47,780 nucleotides of DNA. It comes from an uncultured Prevotellaceae bacterium. GTDB taxonomy: Bacteria > Bacteroidota > Bacteroidia > Bacteroidales > Bacteroidaceae. This document shows, piece after piece, positions 32,995 through 41,068 of this stretch. The position numbers and the translations under genes were made by a program. Each line of letters opens with the position of its first letter. Position 1 is the first letter of the stretch. The notes beneath the pieces are model-generated. The model saw only the letters and a program-made list of their open reading frames with translations, searched no databases and was not told the DNA's origin. The DNA is taken from the NCBI GenBank assembly GCA_902783625.1, contig CACZRN010000081.1:1-47780 (forward strand). Direction: 5' to 3'.

Positions 32995-35001
32995 TTATTT
33001 CTCCAAGAAGTGGTCGGTGCGTGTTGGAGAATAGAGTTCCCACAGCGATGCCGTAGCCCAAGCTGGTGCAAAGATGTCGTTGTAGAATCCTTTGCCATTG
33101 CGTCCGTAGTCCCAGTGTGTGTGCTGCACCACTTCGGGATAGAATCCGCGCTTGCCGATACCGCAGAGTCGCTCAGGTACAGGCAACAACTGGTTAAGCG
33201 ATGAGTATATCACATCGTACATCTGCGTAAATCGAGGTTCGCCGACGAGTTCGCCAACCCATTTGAGTATGTGTGGAAATTCGAATACGAACACATCGAT
33301 ATGGTTGTTCTCCACCGACACATTGCCCCATCCGCGACTCTTCAGACCGAGGTCGCCGAGCATCTGTCCCTGAGCAAAAGGCACATCCCACATATAGTAC
33401 CACGACAGTGCGAAGTAGATGGCTTGCTGGCACAGGGCAATATATCGTTTCTGCTCCTGCCCCTTGGTCACCTTGGCAAGGTAGTAAGTAGCTGTGACCG
33501 CACTGATAGCAGCCTCCTTGTCTTCACAGTTGGCATCGAGGGTAGATGAGAAATAGTCGCTCTTAGAGATGATATTCTTCTCAAGATAGTCGATAGTTTT
33601 CTTTGCTGCTGCAAGATATCTCTTATCTCCGAAATAGCGATAGCCCATCACCAGTGCTGTGGTTGACGATGGTGTACTGCCACCGGACGAGTCGATATCG
33701 GTGTTGTCGTCATGGTACTTGCGAGCGAAGCTGCCATCTTCTTTCTGCAGCGACAGGAAGTTGTCGAGCAAAGTGCGGATACGTTTCTCCCAATCCTTAT
33801 GCTGACGACCATGCTCTTTTTCATATTTCAGGTATAGAAGCACGGCATACACCGCCTCCGACTGTTGACGAATGGAATGTACCACCTCGTTGTCCTTGGG
33901 CAGACCACGACCGATGAAGAAATCGTCGTAGAAATATCCTGCTGCAGTGAAACCGCTCTTTTGCCAGCTATCGAAGATGCTGCGACCTATCTCGACCAAA
34001 TCATTCTGACCATTCTGCTCGCCATATTCAAGAGCATTGAAGCCATTGAGCAACACTCTACCGCAGAATCCTATCTGCACATGATCCACAGGCTCACAAT
34101 AGTCGATGTGAAGTCCATGGCCTGAATGGAATTTCAGGACATACTTGTCGACAAATGCATGGCGGAAATAGTTTGTCAGTTCAGCCTTCACTCTCTCGGG
34201 AGTGTAGAGCGGAGTAATAGGTTCGGGGCGCAACTGGTCGAAACAGTGATTCCATTGCCCGGCAACAAACTCTCCGTAGTCGTCGGCTTTCGTATTGCTT
34301 ACAATCCATTTTATTGTCTTGCTCTGTCCAGCTTCGAGTCGTGCGAAAGCCTCTATCGACGGTGCGAGGGTCAGCTTGCGGATGTATCGTCGCGGCGTCT
34401 CAATATATGGATAACCGAATGTCAGTTTAGCTGATGCCGATTCTCCATCGATGCCAAGATATCCCACAGAACTTTCTCCCGACAATATCACCTCGCCTTC
34501 GATGTGAGTGGTGAGTGCGTCGCAAGGTTTGTCGAGAACTCTCATCACACTCCATCCCTCACCCGACAAGCTATTATACACGCTTGTGAGTGGTGATGAC
34601 AGGCGGTCTTCGCGGAAATTCCAACTCTTCGAAGTATGGAATGAAGGTGCTTCACGTGGCGATCGCAGATTCTTGTGATACCAGAATCCAGGCAAGTAGT
34701 ACTCGCAATTGTCGGATGGAAAATCTGTCTCCATCTCAGCCCCAAAATTGAAATACACTGTTTTGTTCTTTGCGGTGACCGTCACCTCGTAGATTGTCAG
34801 TCCTTCACTGAGGGCATTCGTACTGAAGTTTCGTTTCACCACAACGGGCAAGTCTTTCTCCGCTGCCGTATCAAGTTCGTATTTCACTGCTTTGTTTCCG
34901 GGCTGCTTAATACTGATATGCGTTTTTATGCGTGGCAACAGTTCTGCCGATACGTTAAGCGTTGCAAGCAGGGCAACGATGAATAATACTGTCTTTTTCA
35001 T
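32995..35001 (-). CDS. Exported 668-aa protein of unknown family, helical-barrel like
   Basis: A signal peptide (about residues 1-19) precedes a beta-rich region to about residue 260, with WNFREDRLSSPLTSVYNSLS and YIRKLTLAPSIEAFARLEAG. A helical region follows, with repeats that look like an (alpha/alpha) barrel (GLHIDYCEPVDHVQIGFCGR, SGGSTPSSTTALVMGYRYFG, DANCEDKEAAISAVTATYYL). That layout recurs in several glycoside hydrolases and polysaccharide lyases, but I recognise no family-specific active site. Acidic candidates are in FYDDFFIGR and DANCEDKEA. Its place between the TonB receptor and the double GH43 suggests a glycan-active enzyme. This is inference. Confidence 0.72.
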   Translation of the reverse strand: MKKTVLFIVALLATLNVSAELLPRIKTHISIKQPGNKAVKYELDTAAEKDLPVVVKRNFSTNALSEGLTIYEVTVTAKNKTVYFNFGAEMETDFPSDNCEYYLPGFWYHKNLRSPREAPSFHTSKSWNFREDRLSSPLTSVYNSLSGEGWSVMRVLDKPCDALTTHIEGEVILSGESSVGYLGIDGESASAKLTFGYPYIETPRRYIRKLTLAPSIEAFARLEAGQSKTIKWIVSNTKADDYGEFVAGQWNHCFDQLRPEPITPLYTPERVKAELTNYFRHAFVDKYVLKFHSGHGLHIDYCEPVDHVQIGFCGRVLLNGFNALEYGEQNGQNDLVEIGRSIFDSWQKSGFTAAGYFYDDFFIGRGLPKDNEVVHSIRQQSEAVYAVLLYLKYEKEHGRQHKDWEKRIRTLLDNFLSLQKEDGSFARKYHDDNTDIDSSGGSTPSSTTALVMGYRYFGDKRYLAAAKKTIDYLEKNIISKSDYFSSTLDANCEDKEAAISAVTATYYLAKVTKGQEQKRYIALCQQAIYFALSWYYMWDVPFAQGQMLGDLGLKSRGWGNVSVENNHIDVFVFEFPHILKWVGELVGEPRFTQMYDVIYSSLNQLLPVPERLCGIGKRGFYPEVVQHTHWDYGRNGKGFYNDIFAPAWATASLWELYSPTRTDHFLEK

Positions 35002-35039
35002 ATTAATAAATTTAAGAGTTAGCTTTTGTTGGAATGAAA

Positions 35040-37616
35040 TCAGTCGTCGAACCCTCCGCCTTGTTGTGATGAGCCGTTGTCATCGTTATCCATGCCGTTA
35101 CCTTCCTCTCCTTCAGGTTTCTTCTTGTTGTTCTTGCCGAAGTTCCACGTGAGAGTGACGATGATGTTACGGCTACGACGTTTATTTAGCTGATGGCGCG
35201 TGAATGTCGGTCCGCTGGCAAACGTCTCCCACTTGCGTGAGTTGAACAAGTCGCGGCAGTTCACCGACAACGTGAACTTCTTCGCGAGGAAATTCTTCCT
35301 CAGTCCGATGTCTGCCGAGCAGTTGGAGCGTCGGTATCCTTGTGCTATAGCCTGTCGTGAGCGATAGCGTCCGCTCGCTTGTACGGAGATGTCGTAGGGG
35401 AGCATGAGCGATGCCGTGAGTCGGGCATCCCATGAAAAACTGCTCTGACCCTCGCCCGTGACCGTCTGGCCGTCGATGACATAACTGAAATCTTTGAGCT
35501 TGTAGTAGTAGGCATTCAGGTTTGTGGTGAGGTCGAGAATGCGAGCAATCTTATTCTTCACTACCAGTTCGGCACCCGAGCGTGTGTTGCGTGCCACATT
35601 CATAGGTGTCTGATACATCATGCCGTCGGTGCTGCTCTGGTAACTGATGCGCTGTATGACATCAGTGGTGGGGCGATAGTAGGCGCTAAGGAGGAGCGAA
35701 TGCTCGGTCCATGTGCGCAGATAGTTTAGGGCAAACGAACTCGTAAACTCAGGCGACAGCTGCGGATTACCGAATGTTATCATTGTAGCGTCGCGTGTGT
35801 TGCGGAACGAGTTCATCTCGCCTCCCCATGGCCTCCGCAGACGACGAGTGTAGTTGAGCTGCAGCTGGTCGTTCTCGGTGAGCTGATACGAGAGGAAGAG
35901 ACTCGGGAAGAGCTGGAAGTTGTCGGTCTTGTATGGCTCTTGTCGCTTTGTGGCATCATGCTCCTGTTCCCATGAGTAGCTCTCGGTATTCACCTTCCAA
36001 TACTCGCCTCGGAGTCCTCCCATCACCCCGAACCGCCCTATCTGGTGTGAATATGTGGCATAGAAGGCGTGGATGTCGATGTCGTAGATGAATCGGTTGA
36101 AATATCTCTGGTCTTCCTCTTGCTGGCGTCCGTCGTAGTAGGTATTGTCGATGAACGACTGCTGCGGTGTGTTCTCGTGAGAGAAGTTTGCCTGATAGCC
36201 TGCCTGCAGCTTCACGCCCTCACGGATGAGGTATTCGTAGTCGAGCTTCACCTCTTGGCGACGGTTGTTGATGTCCATCGGACGGCTTTGGTAAGTGTAG
36301 AGTGTAGGAGTGTAGAGTGTAGAGTTATCGTTCCCGTTATCGTTATCGTTATCGTTATCGTTATCGTTAGCGTTAGCGTTATCGTTCCCGTTGACGTATG
36401 TTGTGGAGTCTTGGTAGATGTTTTCTCCATCCATACGCCATTTGTTTGCGTTAACGACGAAATCAAGGAAGTGAGTGCCGTCGTCGTTGAAGTTATGGCG
36501 GTAGTTGAGTTCGCCGTAGAGCATCGACATATCGGAGTGTGTGCGTGTGTCGCGATACATTATCCTCGAGTCGAGCCCTGTTGTCATATCGCCGTAGTGG
36601 TATGGTGTGCTGTTGCTGCTTCGTCCACCACCTTTCATCATCATCCCGCTCACGCCGATGTCGTCTCTCTCGGTAATATGCCATGTGATGCCAGCCCTCG
36701 AGAAGAGGTTGTTACCTTGGTTCTCCGACTGCGAGGCATAGCGCTGAAACTGGTTTGTCTCGAGATACTCCTGATAACTCTCGCTGCGTCCGTTGTTTTT
36801 GCGATGACGATATCCGATGTTTGCGTAGGCATCGATGAGTGGCGATGAGTAGTTGATATTGAAGCTGGTGTTTGCCCCTCCCCGGGTGCTCCCGCCAGCC
36901 TGCAGCGAGCCGTAATATCCCGGTGTGCGGTCTTTCTTCAGGATAATGTTTATGATTCCTGCCGAGCCTTCTGCCGAGAATTTCGCCGAGGGATTGTCGA
37001 TTACCTCTATCCGCTCAATGCTTTCTGCCGGTATCTGCTGCAATATCTGTGCTCTGTTGTCGCTGGTCAATCCGCTTGCCTTGCCGTTTATCCACACCTC
37101 GACGCTCGAGTTGCCCCGCAGCGAGATGTTACCGTCGTTGTCGACTTCAACAGATGGGATGTTCTCCAGCACGTCGGTGGCTGCCTGTCCGCTGTTGCTG
37201 ATGAGCTGCGACACGTCGAATGTCTTACGATCCACCTCGAGGCGCATCGCCGACTTCTGACCTGTCACGGTTACCTCGCTTAGTGTGTGCGGCTCTTCTG
37301 TCATGTGGAGCAGCGTATAGCTCATCGTGCGGTGCTGCGGACTGAGCTCGAAGTCGCGCTTCAACTCCTTATATCCCACGTAACTGATGACGATAGTGTA
37401 TTTGCCGTCGGCAATGTCTTTGATATTAAACTTGCCATCGACATCGGTCGTGGCCCCTGCCACATAGGTGGTTGTACCCTGACGGTTTACGCTCACCGTG
37501 GCGAAGCTGATGGCTTCTTCGGTGGTCTTATCCACCACCGTACCCCTCACAGTGCCCTGTGCCGAAGCCCCCAATACACTGAACAACAGCATTATACCAA
37601 ATAGTATTCGATACAT
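35040..37616 (-). CDS. TonB-dependent outer-membrane receptor (no SusD partner)
   Basis: The 858-residue protein starts at MYRILFGIM with a signal peptide ending ASAQ; the frame is open to an earlier ATG at 37664 that gives no signal. A CarboxypepD_reg-like domain (GTVRGTVVDKTTEEAISFATV) comes first. The plug follows (DVLENIPSVEVDNDGNISLRG, then SAEGSAGIINIILKK), then a beta barrel of the OMP_b-brl_3 type. It ends in an acidic, Gly/Asn-rich tail rather than the usual aromatic residue. A hexamer array encodes an Asn/Asp run in one loop. It would import a ligand with TonB energy, perhaps an oligosaccharide released by neighbouring enzymes. Confidence 0.88.
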   Translation of the reverse strand: MYRILFGIMLLFSVLGASAQGTVRGTVVDKTTEEAISFATVSVNRQGTTTYVAGATTDVDGKFNIKDIADGKYTIVISYVGYKELKRDFELSPQHRTMSYTLLHMTEEPHTLSEVTVTGQKSAMRLEVDRKTFDVSQLISNSGQAATDVLENIPSVEVDNDGNISLRGNSSVEVWINGKASGLTSDNRAQILQQIPAESIERIEVIDNPSAKFSAEGSAGIINIILKKDRTPGYYGSLQAGGSTRGGANTSFNINYSSPLIDAYANIGYRHRKNNGRSESYQEYLETNQFQRYASQSENQGNNLFSRAGITWHITERDDIGVSGMMMKGGGRSSNSTPYHYGDMTTGLDSRIMYRDTRTHSDMSMLYGELNYRHNFNDDGTHFLDFVVNANKWRMDGENIYQDSTTYVNGNDNANANDNDNDNDNDNGNDNSTLYTPTLYTYQSRPMDINNRRQEVKLDYEYLIREGVKLQAGYQANFSHENTPQQSFIDNTYYDGRQQEEDQRYFNRFIYDIDIHAFYATYSHQIGRFGVMGGLRGEYWKVNTESYSWEQEHDATKRQEPYKTDNFQLFPSLFLSYQLTENDQLQLNYTRRLRRPWGGEMNSFRNTRDATMITFGNPQLSPEFTSSFALNYLRTWTEHSLLLSAYYRPTTDVIQRISYQSSTDGMMYQTPMNVARNTRSGAELVVKNKIARILDLTTNLNAYYYKLKDFSYVIDGQTVTGEGQSSFSWDARLTASLMLPYDISVQASGRYRSRQAIAQGYRRSNCSADIGLRKNFLAKKFTLSVNCRDLFNSRKWETFASGPTFTRHQLNKRRSRNIIVTLTWNFGKNNKKKPEGEEGNGMDNDDNGSSQQGGGFDD
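36295..36392. repeat. In-frame hexanucleotide and 15-mer repeats in the TonB-receptor gene
   Basis: About eleven units of GTTATC/GTTAGC/GTTCCC (36324-36392) encode Asn-Asp/Asn-Ala pairs on the minus strand. Beside them are GTGTAGAGTGTAG-type repeats (36295-36324) that encode LYTPTLYT. Six-base units keep the frame when copy number changes. Confidence 0.9.
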
Positions 37617-37660
37617 ACGATTATGTCTGCCTGCTTTTGTGTAATATGTGAAAAAAATCA

Positions 37661-39220
37661 TCATCTTATTATGTCGTATTTAAAAAAGTCGAACTGTGCC
37701 TTGCCTTGTGAGCCATAGCAATAAATTCCCGTGCGCACTCCTTTCCAGTTGCCACAGTGCATCTCGAACGGCTCACCTGCTGCCACATAGTTGCGCCCAT
37801 CGGTGCTATACTCGAAGCGATGCACATTGTCACTGCTCTTCATCGTCAGCCTCAGCCACACTTTGCGTGGTTTCTTAGCAGACACAACAGTGGTACGCTG
37901 ACCATTGTTCTCAGTATATATACCCTCAGGCCCGACCCCTATGGCACGATAATCGCTGCCCATGCACAGCAGTCCAGCCGATGTCTGCGAGCCCAGCGCG
38001 GTGCAATCGACGAGAGTGGTGGCTATACTCTCGAAGCCCATCACCTTCTGCGTCAGGGTTCCACGCGCCATCTTCAGGTTATCAGCGGCCATGGCATGTA
38101 GCGTCAGCCATCCCGGGCGCTCCGTAAGGCTCCACTTATCGTCAACGGGATTATGATTCCACTGCCACTGCATACCCATTTTCGGTGAACTGAAATCGTC
38201 GCTCGTGGCAGGCAGCGATGGTGTGCCGGCACCCTTCATCGGGCACGGCCACACCTCTACCGGCTCGCCGACACCGTTGCCGTCGATATCAACACCCATC
38301 AGCGGCCACCCGTCTTTCCATCGTGCAGGCTGCAGATGAACCACACGTCCTATCACGGGGGTGTGCTGGAAATGATAGAACCACCACTCGCCCTGAGGCG
38401 TATCAACGAGAGAACCCTGATGCGGACCGTTCACCGCCGTGCTGCCCTGCTCGAGCACCACACGCTTCTCGTAGGGACCATACACACTGCGTGAGCGCAA
38501 CACCGTCTGCCAGCCTCCCTCAACACCGCCCTCGGGGATGATGAGATAGTAGTATCCGTCGCGCTTCAGCCATTTCGTGCCCTCAGCCACAGGACCGGTA
38601 TAGACGGTTACCCCGTCGTCGAGCAACTGGCGTCCGTCGGCAGACATGCGATGCACGATGATCGGACCGGCACCCAGCTGGCTGCGTCCCAGATAGGCAT
38701 TGCCGTCGTCGTCCCACAACGGGCAAGGGTCTTCCCAATTACCGACAGCCTTCACCTGATGCAGCGGCGACCATGGCCCACGGGCATCAACGGCCGACGA
38801 CATGAAGAGTCCTTCGGTGGGAGTGCAGAAATACACGTAGAAACGCCCGTCGTGATGACGTATGCTCGGCGCCCATGAGCCACCGGCATAGTGGTTGTTG
38901 CCATCCCACCCGGGCAGATCGAAGCGGTCGTATATCTGACCGACGATGTGCCAGTTCACCATATCGTCGCTCTCCAACACCTGCATGCCCATGAAGTGGA
39001 AGTCGCTTGCCACCATGTAGTATCTCTCACCGACGCGCACGACATCGGGATCGCTGTAGTCGGCATTGAGCACAGGATTCTTATACGTGCCGTTCCCCTG
39101 GTCACCCCAGTCGAGACGCTGCTGTGCAACACCGCCGAGGCACATACCCATCACCATGAGCACACACAACAGCCAACGCCTTAACAAAAAGCCGAATGAC
39201 GGAATGTTCATAATATGCAA
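37661..39220 (-). CDS. GH43 enzyme with C-terminal beta-sandwich
   Basis: The 519-residue exported protein has a long N-terminal signal (to about residue 32). Its GH43 domain includes NADYSDPDVVRVG (base Asp), GNWEDPCPLWDDDG (pKa-modulating Asp) and YLIIPEGGVEGGW (acid Glu). From about residue 340 a concanavalin-like domain (DDFSSPKMGMQWQWNHNP) closes the active site, as in beta-xylosidase/arabinofuranosidase GH43 members. It is the first gene of the seven-gene cluster, with a promoter 16 bases ahead. The ATG at codon 4 (39211) is a likely alternative start. Xylose versus arabinose specificity is unresolved. Confidence 0.9.
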   Translation of the reverse strand: MHIMNIPSFGFLLRRWLLCVLMVMGMCLGGVAQQRLDWGDQGNGTYKNPVLNADYSDPDVVRVGERYYMVASDFHFMGMQVLESDDMVNWHIVGQIYDRFDLPGWDGNNHYAGGSWAPSIRHHDGRFYVYFCTPTEGLFMSSAVDARGPWSPLHQVKAVGNWEDPCPLWDDDGNAYLGRSQLGAGPIIVHRMSADGRQLLDDGVTVYTGPVAEGTKWLKRDGYYYLIIPEGGVEGGWQTVLRSRSVYGPYEKRVVLEQGSTAVNGPHQGSLVDTPQGEWWFYHFQHTPVIGRVVHLQPARWKDGWPLMGVDIDGNGVGEPVEVWPCPMKGAGTPSLPATSDDFSSPKMGMQWQWNHNPVDDKWSLTERPGWLTLHAMAADNLKMARGTLTQKVMGFESIATTLVDCTALGSQTSAGLLCMGSDYRAIGVGPEGIYTENNGQRTTVVSAKKPRKVWLRLTMKSSDNVHRFEYSTDGRNYVAAGEPFEMHCGNWKGVRTGIYCYGSQGKAQFDFFKYDIIR

Positions 39221-39235
39221 TTGACAATTACGCAG

Positions 39236-39267
39236 CGAAAGTAATAAAAATCACACGCATAGGCAAA
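39236..39267 (-). promoter_or_regulatory. Promoter of the seven-gene CAZyme cluster
   Basis: On the minus strand TTTG (39264-39267), a 20-base spacer and TACTTTCG (39236-39243) make a near-consensus promoter with the TTCG variant of the -7 box. Confidence 0.65.
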
Positions 39268-39378
39268 ATAATGCTGTTTTTTTAAATATCTTTATGAAAA
39301 CAACACCCTCAACGCAAAGGCCTCCTGCACGCTAATGTCTGAGCCGCTTCCATGCCTCTTAAAATATCTGACAAAAAA

Positions 39379-39459
39379 AATTGCTAGCAAAATCTTCATT
39401 AGAAAGCCTTTCCAATGACATTAAAGAGGCTCTTTGACTGAAAATTTGCTAGCAAAATT
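39379..39459. repeat. Palindrome-bracketed intergenic element, copy C
   Basis: A shorter, diverged copy lies between two divergent promoters. The left end has TTGCTAGCAA (39381-39390) and the right end TTTGCTAGCAAA (39445-39456), each in an A/T-rich frame. The inside reads AAAGCCTTTCCAATGACATT and AAAGAGGCTCTTT, related to elements A and B. The rest of 39221-39576 holds only the two promoters. Confidence 0.75.
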
Positions 39460-39514
39460 ACTACCCGGGAAACAAACATGTTCCAACGGCTGGTAACTTA
39501 AATAATGTTATTTA

Positions 39515-39546
39515 TTTGGGGGATATGCTTTTTTTTAATATCTTCG
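39515..39546 (+). promoter_or_regulatory. Promoter of the alkaline phosphatase gene
   Basis: TTTG (39515-39518), a 20-base spacer and TATCTTCG (39539-39546) lie 30 bases before the ATG at 39577. They support that start over the upstream in-frame ATG at 39505. Confidence 0.65.
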
Positions 39547-39576
39547 CCGAAAAATAACAACTTAAACAAAACGGCA

Positions 39577-41064
39577 ATGAAAAAGTATTTCCTTACGATG
39601 GTTATGCTCATCGTGGCTCTCACGGCAGGGGCACAGATCGAGCGACCGAAACTGGTGGTGGGATTGGTGGTCGACCAGATGCGATGGGACTACCTGTATT
39701 ACTATTACGACAGATATGGCGCTGGCGGACTGCGACGACTGGTTGACGAGGGATTCAACTGCGAGAACAATCTCATCAACTATGTCCCCACGGTGACAGG
39801 CATAGGGCATGCCAGCATATACACCGGCTCAACGCCAGCACTGCATGGCATCGCCGGCAACGACTTCTACATGGACGGACGGTTCACATACTGCTGCTCT
39901 GACCATACGGTGAAGAGCGTGGGCAGCGAGGGACGCGCGGGAGAGGAGTCGCCAAGGAAGATGACGGCGACAACAATCGGCGACATGCTGCGTGTGGCAA
40001 CAGACTTCAACGCGAAGGTGATTGGCGTGGCAATGAAAGACAGGGCTGCAATACTGCCTGCTGGACAGTCGGCAAACGCCGCATACTGGTGGGACAACAG
40101 CGTGGGGCACTTCATCACATCGACTTACTACATGCAGGATCTGCCACAGTGGGTGAAGGAGTTCAACGAGAAAAATACCTGGAACCCGGGCAAGGATATA
40201 AAGATGTCGCCAGAGGGAGTGACGAAGACTTTCCTCATGGCAGAGGCTGCCGTGGAGAATGAGAAGCTCGGACAGCGTGGCGAAACCGATATGCTCTGCA
40301 TCAGCGTCTCGCCAACAGATGCCATCGGACATTCATTCGGAACACGAGGCACAGAGAACTGGGCCGTATACAAACAGCTCGACGATGATCTGGCGGCTTT
40401 CTTGAAATATCTCGACCGAAAGGTTGGGCGCGGACAGTATCTGCTCTTCCTCACCGCCGACCACGGCGCAGCACACAACTCCACCATGCTGAGTGAGAAC
40501 AGGATACCGGCAAGCGGTTGGAACATGGGTGAGGCACGCAAGGCTCTCAACGAGCACCTGAAGGCAAAGTTCGGACTCGACAACATGGCACCATATCAGT
40601 ATTCATATAAGGTATTCCTTGACCGTCCAGGCATCAAGGCAGCAGGACTCAAACTGCAGGATGTCGTCGATGAGGCAATAGAGTTCCTCAAGCAAGAGAA
40701 AGACTTGCTCTACGTCATCGACTTGGCTCATGCCGGTGAGGCTACAGTGCCTGCATGGCTGAAGGAGCAGCTCGTCAACGGCTGGCATTCACAGCGTTCA
40801 GGCGATATCTACTGCGTGACGCGGTCGAGCTACTACGATTTCAAGCCTGGCAACGATTATCGCGGTACCACCCACGGAGCATGGAACCCCTACGATTCGC
40901 ACATCCCTTGTGTGTTCTTCGGATGGAAGGTGCGCCACGGTCATTCCACACGCACCACCCACATGATTGACATCGCTCCAACCGTGTGCGCTATGTTACG
41001 CATACAGATGCCCACGGCATGCATCGGCGACCCCATAACAGAGGTGTCCGACATGGTGCAGTAG
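39577..41064 (+). CDS. PafA-like alkaline phosphatase / nucleotide pyrophosphatase
   Basis: The 495-residue protein starts at MKKYFLTMV with a signal peptide ending TAGAQ. It has the alkaline phosphatase superfamily metal and nucleophile pattern: VGLVVDQMRWDYL (metal Asp), VPTVTGIGHASIYTGS (nucleophile Thr), SPTDAIGHSFG (Asp and His), LTADHGAAHN (Asp and His) and a late RGTTHGAWNPYD (His). The Thr nucleophile is characteristic of PafA-type enzymes from Bacteroidetes. In the periplasm it would release phosphate from monoesters. It is a single gene, convergent with the GH106 gene with only four bases between stop codons. Confidence 0.9.
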   Translation: MKKYFLTMVMLIVALTAGAQIERPKLVVGLVVDQMRWDYLYYYYDRYGAGGLRRLVDEGFNCENNLINYVPTVTGIGHASIYTGSTPALHGIAGNDFYMDGRFTYCCSDHTVKSVGSEGRAGEESPRKMTATTIGDMLRVATDFNAKVIGVAMKDRAAILPAGQSANAAYWWDNSVGHFITSTYYMQDLPQWVKEFNEKNTWNPGKDIKMSPEGVTKTFLMAEAAVENEKLGQRGETDMLCISVSPTDAIGHSFGTRGTENWAVYKQLDDDLAAFLKYLDRKVGRGQYLLFLTADHGAAHNSTMLSENRIPASGWNMGEARKALNEHLKAKFGLDNMAPYQYSYKVFLDRPGIKAAGLKLQDVVDEAIEFLKQEKDLLYVIDLAHAGEATVPAWLKEQLVNGWHSQRSGDIYCVTRSSYYDFKPGNDYRGTTHGAWNPYDSHIPCVFFGWKVRHGHSTRTTHMIDIAPTVCAMLRIQMPTACIGDPITEVSDMVQ

Positions 41065-41068
41065 AGAA

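Noticed and set aside
36324-36392. Possible CRISPR array
   Set aside because: Units are six bases with no unique spacers; it is a simple coding repeat.
35040-37616. SusC assignment for the TonB receptor
   Set aside because: No SusD gene is adjacent, the barrel looks like the OMP_b-brl_3 group, and the C-terminus is an acidic Gly/Asn-rich tail.
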